Of a stretch of 20,697 bases of DNA, positions 14,582 to 20,697 are shown piece after piece. Origin of the DNA: JAKACU01 sp021821185 (GTDB lineage Bacteria; Bacillota; Bacilli; Alicyclobacillales; SLC66). The stretch is taken from contig DAHWJX010000128.1 in assembly GCA_027343965.1 (NCBI GenBank), positions 1 to 20,697 of the forward strand. Reading direction: 5' to 3'. Below the pieces are notes generated by a model. The model did no database searches. It saw only the letters and a list, made by a program, of their open reading frames with translations, and had not been told where the DNA came from. Positions within the stretch are counted from its first letter, which is position 1, and each line of letters opens with the position of its first letter. The translations under genes and the position numbers were made by a program.

Positions 14582-16005
14582 AATTCGTTGCCATTACAGC
14601 CTGTCCAACAGGTATTGCACACACCTTTATGGCAGAAGAGGCACTCAAGCAAACAGCCAAGACATTGGGCTATGACGTCAAGGTAGAAACCCAAGGTGCA
14701 AGTGGAACTGAAAATGTCTTAAGTGACGAAGACATTCGCACCGCTGACGCTGTGATTATCGCTGCTGATAAAACCGTTGATTTAACGAGATTTGCTGGTA
14801 AGCGTTTACTCGAGACTTCTGTCTCAAGCGCGATAAAATCCCCCACAACTTTATTTGAACAGTCTCTTAAACAACCCATATATGGAGATACTACAAGTGA
14901 CTATTTGGACAAAGTACAGCAGCTAAAATCTGAGAAAAAAGCTCATACACCCGCTTTTTATCGCCACCTGATGAATGGTGTTTCGCACATGTTACCACTT
15001 GTCGTAGCAGGTGGTATTTTCATCGCTGTATCTTTTGCGATCGACATTAATGGCAATAATCCCTTATCCGCTGCTTTCATGAATATTGGTGGTAAATCTG
15101 CATTTGCATTATTTGTTCCGATATTAGCAGCCTTTATAGCACAATCAATCGCTGATCGACCTGGTTTTGCACCTGGACTCGTTGGAGGCTGGATCGGTAC
15201 CCAAGGGTTTATGTATGGTAGTCCAAACGCAAGCGCCGGCTACTTGGGCGGTATTATCGCCGGATTTCTGGCGGGCTATATCACCTTAGCTCTCAAGAAG
15301 GGCATTCGCCTACCACGAACTTTTGAAGGACTCAAACCCGTACTCATTTTACCCGTACTTTCTGTCGGTATCGTAGGATTTCTTATGATTTACGTCTTGG
15401 GTAAACCGATCGCCTTCGTCATGCAGGCAATGACAAATGGTTTACAGCATATCGGTGCCACGGGATCGATTGGCCTCGGGCTTCTCCTTGGTGCGATGAT
15501 GGCGTTTGATATGGGCGGTCCTGTCAACAAAGTGGCCTACTTCTTTGCCGTCGGCTTGCTCGGTGCGCACACCGCTGAGTCCGAAGTCATCATGGCAGCT
15601 GTCATGGGCGCTGGCATGGTACCCCCGCTTGGTCTGGCCCTCGCTACATTTATCAATAAACGCAAATTTCATCAAGAAGAGCGTGATGCAGGAAAAGCAG
15701 CTGCCATACTTGGTATTTGCTTCATCACGGAAGGCGCCATACCTTTTGCATCGAATGATCCCTTGCGTGTTATTCCGTCGATCGTCATTGGATCTGCGAT
15801 CACGGGTGCTTTATCGATGCTGTTTCACGCAACGTCACCTGCCCCACACGGAGGAATTTTCGTCTTTTGGCTGATAGGCAACTGGCCAATGTACACGCTA
15901 TCGATCCTTATCGGAGCGATCATTACAGCTATCATCGTCCTTGTGCTAAAGCGCAATGTGGATGCAACGGTACCAAACGCAAAACAATTTGCCGCTATTC
16001 GCTAA
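14578..16005 (+). CDS. fruA: PTS fructose transporter, fused EIIBC
   Basis: This membrane permease imports fructose and phosphorylates it to fructose-1-phosphate. The 475-aa product has an EIIB domain (residues 1 to about 100) with phospho-accepting C9 in ITACPTGIAHT. A linker follows (about 105-125), then an EIIC membrane domain (about 128-460) with several transmembrane segments and the conserved MGGPVNK and ITEGAIPFA motifs. Unlike many Bacillota FruA proteins it has no N-terminal EIIA domain; that function is probably supplied by the divergent gene at 12281-12721. ATG at 14578 has a near-perfect ribosome-binding site, AAAAAGGAGG, 7 bases upstream, stronger than those of the two genes before it. 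The hairpin at 16018-16065 follows. Confidence 0.94.
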   Translation: MKFVAITACPTGIAHTFMAEEALKQTAKTLGYDVKVETQGASGTENVLSDEDIRTADAVIIAADKTVDLTRFAGKRLLETSVSSAIKSPTTLFEQSLKQPIYGDTTSDYLDKVQQLKSEKKAHTPAFYRHLMNGVSHMLPLVVAGGIFIAVSFAIDINGNNPLSAAFMNIGGKSAFALFVPILAAFIAQSIADRPGFAPGLVGGWIGTQGFMYGSPNASAGYLGGIIAGFLAGYITLALKKGIRLPRTFEGLKPVLILPVLSVGIVGFLMIYVLGKPIAFVMQAMTNGLQHIGATGSIGLGLLLGAMMAFDMGGPVNKVAYFFAVGLLGAHTAESEVIMAAVMGAGMVPPLGLALATFINKRKFHQEERDAGKAAAILGICFITEGAIPFASNDPLRVIPSIVIGSAITGALSMLFHATSPAPHGGIFVFWLIGNWPMYTLSILIGAIITAIIVLVLKRNVDATVPNAKQFAAIR

Positions 16006-16298
16006 TCGTTTCTTCGTTACTCGTCACCCTTGGTGCTACTTCTCTCGCACCGAGGATGACGAGTACACCAATCACTTCACATGATGCAATAACAACGGCC
16101 ATCGGCCCAATTCGTTTGACTTCCACCTAACTGATTAATACCCCGCCGCTGCCCCAGCATTTTTACCTTGGCTCTGCATGGCAACTAAGGAAGACCAAGA
16201 GATAAAACCGAACCGAATAATACTAACTGATCTGCAATGACAGGCAAGGACGGAAGATACATATCAATTGATAAAGTGGTAAAGACCTTGACCGACCA
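15995..16298 (-). pseudogene. Remnant of a Bcr/CflA-like MFS drug exporter
   Basis: The 372-base gap between the EIIBC gene and marR holds a decayed gene on the minus strand. One frame (16298-16185) reads TTLSIDMYLPSLPVIADQL, the typical first helix of Bcr/CflA exporters, then VLFGSVLSLGLP and a stop. A second frame continues with SLVAMQSQGKNAGAAAG (about 16191-16141). A third frame (16123-15995) reads GPMAVVIASCEVIG and LGAREVAPRVTS to a stop, like the last helix and tail of such transporters. The pieces total about 90-100 residues where the family has about 400. This means a large internal deletion and at least two frameshifts. It diverges from marR, suggesting an ancestral regulator-exporter pair. 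Family assignment is by eye. Confidence 0.65.
16018..16065 (+). terminator. Long hairpin after the fructose operon
   Basis: TACTCGTCA (16018-16026) pairs with TGACGAGTA (16057-16065). The stem continues inward, with one mismatch and one G-U pair, through GGTGC and GCACC to a 10-base loop. It begins 12 bases after the EIIBC stop but has no T-tract after it, so termination is plausible rather than certain. It also lies within the relic exporter's last codons. Confidence 0.4.
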
Positions 16299-16316
16299 CT
16301 AATTTATTTATATAGT
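16288..16316 (+). promoter_or_regulatory. Sigma-A promoter of the marR-exporter operon
   Basis: TTGACC (16288-16293) and TATAGT (16311-16316) are spaced by 17 bases, each 5/6 to consensus. Transcription would begin near 16323, about 55 bases before the marR ATG. The -35 lies inside the first codons of the relic exporter on the other strand. Confidence 0.65.
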
Positions 16317-16343
16317 ATAAATACTTCTCAGGTGAAACATTAT

Positions 16344-16361
16344 ATACAGCAAATGCTATAT
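16344..16361. promoter_or_regulatory. Candidate MarR operator
   Basis: An 18-base imperfect palindrome, ATAnAGCAnnTGCTnTAT, lies in the leader between the inferred transcription start and the marR ribosome-binding site. Its size and place suit autoregulation by a MarR dimer. No binding evidence can be read from sequence alone. Confidence 0.4.
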
Positions 16362-16377
16362 CAAGGAGTGAGTTGCT

Positions 16378-16839
16378 ATGTCAATCGACATCGATGCTCT
16401 TGGTGATCGATTTGATGCAACCTTTTTTGCTTTGATCCAGAACTTAGGCCCGCAACTGATTTTGCGTGCGGGGCTTGGATTAACGCCAGGGCAAGTATTT
16501 ATGTTGCATTTCATCGATCAGCAAGGCCACTGCAGTGTATCGAATCTTGCCGACAGGATGGATGTCAATCCAAGTGCGATTACCGTCATGCTCGACCGCT
16601 TGGAAGGTCATCATTTCGTCATCCGTTCGCGCAATCAAACCGATCGTCGCGTCGTCACGGTCTCCGTGACGGATGAAGGTAAAACTGCCTTAGCCAAAGT
16701 CATGAAGGCTCGTAAAAAGATCATGTTGTATTGTTTATCGCAGTTGCCTGACGAGGAACTCAACACCCTGGTCGATTCCTTAGAAAAACTAGCTAAGGTC
16801 TCAAGCAAATTGGACATCAGGATAATACTCGACTCGTAG
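16378..16839 (+). CDS. MarR-family transcriptional regulator
   Basis: This 153-aa protein has the typical MarR layout: dimerisation helices at both ends around a winged helix-turn-helix (residues about 38-105). The HTH region reads LTPGQVFMLHFI, then CSVSNLADRMDVNPSAITVMLDRLE. The wing carries the family hallmark RNQTDRRVVTVSVTDEGK (DRR motif). Such regulators usually repress an adjacent exporter gene and release DNA when they bind a small toxic compound. The ATG follows AAGGAG at about 9 bases. It is the first gene of an operon with the DHA2 exporter 22 bases downstream. It also lies divergent from the relic of another exporter. Confidence 0.93.
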   Translation: MSIDIDALGDRFDATFFALIQNLGPQLILRAGLGLTPGQVFMLHFIDQQGHCSVSNLADRMDVNPSAITVMLDRLEGHHFVIRSRNQTDRRVVTVSVTDEGKTALAKVMKARKKIMLYCLSQLPDEELNTLVDSLEKLAKVSSKLDIRIILDS

Positions 16840-16861
16840 AAAAGAAAGGGACGATCAAGCG

Positions 16862-18472
16862 ATGGCATCCGTCGATGCGCTGAATTCTTCGATTCAATCA
16901 ACGAACCGCATTACAGGCACGAGAAAGTGGTGGGCCCTAGCTACTGTACTTTTAACGATGTTTTTCTCCTCAATGGATCAAACCGTCGTCTCTACTGCCT
17001 TACCAACCATCATCGGTGACCTGCATGGATTTAACCTATATGCTTGGGTATTTAGCGCTTATATGATGACCTCATCCGTGACCGTTCCTATTTACGGAAA
17101 ACTATCTGATGTGTTTGGGCGTAAGCCATTTTATTTATTTGGCCTGATTACGTTTGCTGTAGGATCGGCTGTATCTGGTTTATCGCATAGTATGTTTGAG
17201 TTAATTTTGGCACGAGCGTTTCAAGGTATTGGCGCCGGCGCCATGATGAGTATGCCGCGCGCGACCATCGGTGATATCTTTGATCCCAAAGAGCGTGGTA
17301 GATGGATGGGCGTCATGGGTGCCGTATTTGGACTGGCAAGCATCATTGGCCCTACGCTTGGTGGCTGGATCACAGATACGTTATCGTGGCGTTGGGTATT
17401 TTACATTAACCTGCCATTTGCGATACTTGCTATTATCGGTGTGCTTTTCACCTTGCCAAAAGTTCGTACAGATCATCAAGTGAAGCTTGACTGGTTAGGA
17501 TCTCTTATTCTCGTCGCTGGCTTAATTCCCATCTTGCTTGGTTTCACATGGGCAGGTTCAAAATACGCTTGGGGCTCACCAATCGAACTGTCCCTGTTTA
17601 TCGGTGGTCTGGTTCTTATTGTGCTATTTATCCTTTGGGAACGTAAAGCCAGTGATCCTGTACTCACTCCTGTGTTATTTAAAAACCGCATCTTCACGAC
17701 ATCACTTATTCTAAGCGTTTTGGTCGGTATGACGATGTTTGGCAGCATCATGTTTTTACCTGTTTACGTTCAGGGCGTGATTGGACTTAATGCCCAAGGC
17801 AGTGGATGGGTCATGGCGCCAATGATGATCAGTTTTATTATCGGGAGCATCATATCAGGTCAGTTTATGTCAAAAACCGGACGATATCGGTCACTTGCAT
17901 GGGTCAGCGGCATTGTGATCGTGCTAGGTTCTTATCTGCTCAATCAATTGGGAATCAACACGTCATGGTCTACCGTTGTCGTAGACATGGTGGTTCTTGG
18001 TTTAGGTATCGGTGCCTTGATGCCGCTTATGAACGTTGCCGTGCAAAATGCTTTTCCGTACAAAATGATGGGAACTGTAAACTCGACACAACAGTTTGTC
18101 AGTTCACTCGGTGGTGTCATTGCGTCTGCGATCTTTGGTTCCGTGCTAAACAAAGCATTTCAGAATAAGTTATCCAGCACATTACCTGCCTCCTTGCATC
18201 AAATGTCAAGCAAATTGGCAAGTGTTAGTCCACAGTCCTTGTTAACCAAACAAGCACAAGGAATGATTCAATCGCAATTCAGTAAATTGGGTGCTGCGGG
18301 AAATGTGATGTATACAGAACTCATGAAGGCTGTCAAAACGTCACTTACATTTGGTATCCATCAACTCTTTGCTGTTGGTCTTGTATTTGCTGTGCTGTGT
18401 TTTATTGGAACTTTTTTTCTTCCTGAAGCGCAATTAAAAGGACAGGAATACTTCGAGTCGAAAGCCAAATGA
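16862..18472 (+). CDS. DHA2-family (EmrB/QacA-like) MFS drug exporter
   Basis: The 536-aa product is a 14-helix major facilitator protein that would export drugs or other toxic molecules using the proton gradient. Motif D1 is visible near residue 38 (MDQTVVSTALPTI), motif A at about 79 (GKLSDVFGRKP) and the antiporter motif C at about 160 (GLASIIGPTLGG). A hydrophilic stretch near residues 440-490, between the last two helices, is typical of this subfamily. The gene is 22 bases after marR, with AAAGGGA as ribosome-binding site, so it is co-transcribed and probably repressed by MarR. The substrate cannot be told from sequence. No EmrA-like membrane fusion partner is present, as expected for a Gram-positive cell. 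Confidence 0.93.
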   Translation: MASVDALNSSIQSTNRITGTRKWWALATVLLTMFFSSMDQTVVSTALPTIIGDLHGFNLYAWVFSAYMMTSSVTVPIYGKLSDVFGRKPFYLFGLITFAVGSAVSGLSHSMFELILARAFQGIGAGAMMSMPRATIGDIFDPKERGRWMGVMGAVFGLASIIGPTLGGWITDTLSWRWVFYINLPFAILAIIGVLFTLPKVRTDHQVKLDWLGSLILVAGLIPILLGFTWAGSKYAWGSPIELSLFIGGLVLIVLFILWERKASDPVLTPVLFKNRIFTTSLILSVLVGMTMFGSIMFLPVYVQGVIGLNAQGSGWVMAPMMISFIIGSIISGQFMSKTGRYRSLAWVSGIVIVLGSYLLNQLGINTSWSTVVVDMVVLGLGIGALMPLMNVAVQNAFPYKMMGTVNSTQQFVSSLGGVIASAIFGSVLNKAFQNKLSSTLPASLHQMSSKLASVSPQSLLTKQAQGMIQSQFSKLGAAGNVMYTELMKAVKTSLTFGIHQLFAVGLVFAVLCFIGTFFLPEAQLKGQEYFESKAK

Positions 18473-18532
18473 GCACAAAGGTAAAGGCAGATCATCGCTA
18501 TCTTGTTCTTGTCACGGTAAGTAAATGAAATG

Positions 18533-18565
18533 AACAAGGGATCAGTCACCAACTGATCCCTTGTT
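18533..18565. terminator. Hairpin terminator after the exporter gene
   Basis: AACAAGGGATCAGT pairs perfectly with ACTGATCCCTTGTT (14 bp) around a 5-base loop, 60 bases after the exporter stop and just past the truncated end of the minus-strand relic. Flanks are only mildly T-rich, but stem strength and the convergent layout favour bidirectional termination. Confidence 0.65.
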
Positions 18566-18573
18566 ACAGAGTA

Positions 18574-19071
18574 TTACCTTACTTCCACACTCACCAAACA
18601 AAGTCTGCGCAACAGATTCATAGCCACCTGATGCAATCCACGGGAAAGCATAAGACCTTTTTGCTCATCAGAACAAAAGTAAGCCCAAGCCGTATCATCA
18701 AGTTGTAGATAGCGGCATCCCACATCATAAAATGCACGAATCGCCTTTTCATACGTGCGGCCTAGATCCTCGAAGAATTCCTCGTCGTTAGGATACACCT
18801 GTTTATCGACTTCGCCGCGAAAATGTAACATGCTTGAACTAGGTATCGTCATTTTTGCACTATGATCACCCGCTACACTTTGCAAATAGCGAAAATCCTC
18901 GAGCATCGGGTGATTTGTAAAATCAAGTTTACCAGTAACTTTAATCGTGTGCGATTTGGTTTGCGTATGGTGAAATTGTATGCCTTTTTCCGCATCGTAG
19001 CCAACCACGCGCGACGAAACTCACCTTCCGTGACTGCCTACCTGATCGGCGCGAAAAGGCGGCTTGTCCTG
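18574..19071 (-). pseudogene. Decayed YxjG/MetE-like methionine synthase gene
   Basis: The open frame at 19008-18574 encodes 144 aa matching the middle of cobalamin-independent methionine synthase-like proteins of the YxjG/YxjH type. Examples are GIQFHHTQTKSHTIKVTGKL, MTIPSSSMLHFRG and GCRYLQLDDTAWAYFCSDEQ. Family members are about 370-380 aa. Just upstream, other frames contain PPFRADQVGS, the family N-terminus (19071-19030), and AVTEGEFRRAW, a motif that belongs about 60 residues later. Those residues are missing, as are about 13 more before GYDAEKGIQFH. The C-terminal 200 or so residues, including the zinc-binding Cys region, are gone. At least two internal deletions with frame changes plus a 3' truncation make this a relic, not a working enzyme. 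Confidence 0.8.
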
Positions 19072-19116
19072 CCTCTATCGTATCACATGTAACCTTTTGT
19101 GAATTCATTCGTCGGG

Positions 19117-19122
19117 TATGAT
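19117..19122 (+). promoter_or_regulatory. Candidate -10 element for the Asp-box protein
   Basis: TATGAT (5/6) lies 18 bases before the start codon. The best -35, TTTTGT 16 bases upstream, is poor. Because the -10 is so close, the leader would be only about 12 bases and the inferred start would fall next to the ribosome-binding site, so the call is weak. Confidence 0.25.
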
Positions 19123-19140
19123 AGATGAGGAGGTCATCGT

Positions 19141-20697
19141 ATGAACTTTAAGCAACCCTTCGTAATTGCTATAACGACATGTCTTGCTATTAGCCTTGTG
19201 ACCATCAGCCCTTTCGCCATGGCTCTTACTGTGAGAAACAGCAAACCGAAAACCATCACAACATCATTTATTTTAACAAAGGCACCTGTCCTATCAGGCG
19301 TCTCCTTTGCTACGCCGACAGTCGGTTATCTCATCGCGAATCACGGCATTACAAAGACAACGGATGGTGGGCGCCATTTTACCCCAGTTTTCCCAGGAAC
19401 TCATTCGTTGTACATGATCAAAGCCTACTCAAGTCTTGATGTCGTTGCCATGAGTGCCCATCATATCATCACATCGACCGACGGAGGCAGACGCTTTAGT
19501 GCGTATGGTTTACCGCAACAAAAAAATCAATCTTCCACTCTCATCAGCTCAGACTTCATCTCTCCGACTAACGGCTATGTCGTGGTTGGCAACTATGGTA
19601 CGTCCACTGCACTTTTCAAAACCACCAACAAAGGTGCCGCTTGGCACAGAGTTAAGGCGCCAAAAGGAACTCTGGATGTAGGTTTCTCAGATAACCAACA
19701 CGGTTGGCTCATCGCAAGCACTTCGTCAGGAGGTTATTTTTATCACACTGTAGACGCTGGATCGCACTGGTCGCTCACCAAACATATCACCGCGCAAATT
19801 TGGTCGTATGCGCAAGGAGCATCCATCTTTCCCGTCAACTCCACGACCGCTTACATGCAAGTGATCGGCCAGGGCGGCATGTCGCAAAGCTCTTTTACCT
19901 TATTTAAGACAACAAATGGCCGTACATGGTCACCTATACTTGGCACATCAACCGCTGGAGGTGGGCCTGCACCAGGTGTAGGCAATGGCAAAGTGGCGCA
20001 AGGACCAGGCTATGACGCAGGTCCTGTAGCTATCGTCGGTAATAAAACTATCTTCGTGTTAGGTGGCATGGAGGCAACTGGCCTTGGCACAGCAGAGCTT
20101 GCTGTCTCCCATAATGGCGGATCGTCATTTACCACCTATATGCCCATTTCAGGTGCCAATGGCACCCCATTTGGTTCATCGATGATGTCCTTTGTTAACG
20201 CAAAAGACGGTTGGCTTGTCAATGGCAATGTCTCCACACCTACGTTATTTCATACAACTAATGGTGGAATTACCTGGCATACCCTCTATCCCCATGCGCA
20301 TGATTTTCCCGTGATGGGTGTCAGCTTTGTTAGCGCACAGCAGGGATTTGGCGTAGGTATCGTCGGAAACCGCGATCTTATCCTTACGACAAACAACGGT
20401 GGACGCAGTTTTAGCCCTTTATCGCACTTACCAGTAAAGCAGGACACAGCTTATCTTGGACCTTACTTTGGTCAGGGAATCTCTTTTATCAATACAAAAA
20501 GGGGATACGCCGTTGGCGGTAATCAGCAACTCTATGAAACACGAAATGGCGGGCGCACATGGCGCTTTGTAAAGACACCTAAGGGCGATGTCTTTAGCGT
20601 GTACTTTGTACATGGCACATTGCATGGCCAAATCGCAACGAGTACGCGTAATTATGTTACGATAAACGGTGGTGCGACTTGGAAAATCGGACCTGGG
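19141..20697 (+). CDS. Secreted Asp-box (BNR/Ycf48-like) repeat protein, 3' end outside window
   Basis: The frame is open from ATG at 19141 to the last base (519 codons) with no stop, so the C-terminus is missing. A signal peptide is clear (residues 1-28, MNFKQPFVIAITTCLAISLV, likely cut after AMA). The rest is a beta-propeller-like protein with ten Asp-box motifs of the form T-x-(D/N)-G-G-x-x-(W/F). They start near residues 72, 112, 161, 203, 257, 323, 372, 416, 467 and 507, for example TTDGGRHF, TTNGGITW and TRNGGRTW. Such repeats occur in sialidases, Ycf48-type assembly factors and many bacterial surface proteins; no sialidase catalytic residues were recognised, so no enzyme activity is claimed. 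GAGGAGG 7 bases before ATG fixes the start. Confidence 0.85.
   Translation, partial: MNFKQPFVIAITTCLAISLVTISPFAMALTVRNSKPKTITTSFILTKAPVLSGVSFATPTVGYLIANHGITKTTDGGRHFTPVFPGTHSLYMIKAYSSLDVVAMSAHHIITSTDGGRRFSAYGLPQQKNQSSTLISSDFISPTNGYVVVGNYGTSTALFKTTNKGAAWHRVKAPKGTLDVGFSDNQHGWLIASTSSGGYFYHTVDAGSHWSLTKHITAQIWSYAQGASIFPVNSTTAYMQVIGQGGMSQSSFTLFKTTNGRTWSPILGTSTAGGGPAPGVGNGKVAQGPGYDAGPVAIVGNKTIFVLGGMEATGLGTAELAVSHNGGSSFTTYMPISGANGTPFGSSMMSFVNAKDGWLVNGNVSTPTLFHTTNGGITWHTLYPHAHDFPVMGVSFVSAQQGFGVGIVGNRDLILTTNNGGRSFSPLSHLPVKQDTAYLGPYFGQGISFINTKRGYAVGGNQQLYETRNGGRTWRFVKTPKGDVFSVYFVHGTLHGQIATSTRNYVTINGGATWKIGPG

Noticed and set aside
15867..16130. Plus-strand 87-aa frame crossing the end of the EIIBC gene
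   Set aside because: It lies out of frame with the EIIBC C-terminus, has no ribosome-binding site, and its unique part is antisense to the relic exporter.
1..20697. CRISPR arrays, tRNA/rRNA genes, insertion sequences, prophage or toxin-antitoxin pairs
   Set aside because: No regularly spaced direct repeats, cloverleaf sequences, transposase motifs or paired small operons of those types were seen by eye on either strand.

Overview
The window looks like chromosomal DNA of a low-to-mid GC Gram-positive bacterium (Bacillota). The signs are strong AGGAGG-type ribosome-binding sites, consensus sigma-A promoters, two matches to the CcpA cre consensus, several TTG/GTG starts and Bacillus-like gene families. 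A spore-former near Alicyclobacillaceae is a guess only. No rRNA, tRNA, CRISPR array, insertion sequence or phage gene was seen.

Positions 3-6956 (minus strand) hold a complete respiratory nitrate reductase operon. In transcription order it reads: an unrecognised 108-aa protein, a possible 47-aa protein overlapping the start of narG, then narG-narH-narJ-narI, tightly packed or overlapping. Upstream (7154-11322, minus strand) lie a lone CheB-type methylesterase with a degenerate receiver domain, a small very basic protein, a secreted transglutaminase-like protein, and the di-iron Fe-S repair protein Ric/ScdA. The ric promoter carries an FNR/CRP-type box about 41 bases before its inferred start. 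Nitrate respiration yields nitrite and NO, so Ric fits the neighbourhood as an Fe-S repair function.

Positions 11490-12260 (plus strand) hold a SatP/YaaH acetate-type transporter with a perfect cre sequence at its probable transcription start, followed by a strong terminator hairpin. Positions 12281-16005 are a fructose module. A stand-alone PTS EIIA gene runs left, while fruR-fruK-EIIBC runs right with ATGA-type overlaps. The two units are driven by interleaved divergent promoters that share a cre-like site and a palindrome. Fructose would enter as fructose-1-phosphate and be converted by FruK to fructose-1,6-bisphosphate.

Positions 15995-18565 hold a MarR regulator and a 14-TM DHA2 drug exporter in one operon. 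Divergent from marR is a decayed remnant of a second exporter (Bcr/CflA-like), of which only N- and C-terminal pieces remain. Positions 18574-19071 (minus strand) are a multiply deleted relic of a YxjG/MetE-like methionine synthase. The window ends inside a secreted Asp-box (BNR/Ycf48-like) repeat protein starting at 19141.

I found no clearly new multi-gene system. The best leads are the two unrecognised nar-operon leader proteins, the phosphorylation-dead lone CheB, the interleaved fructose promoters and the two relic genes.
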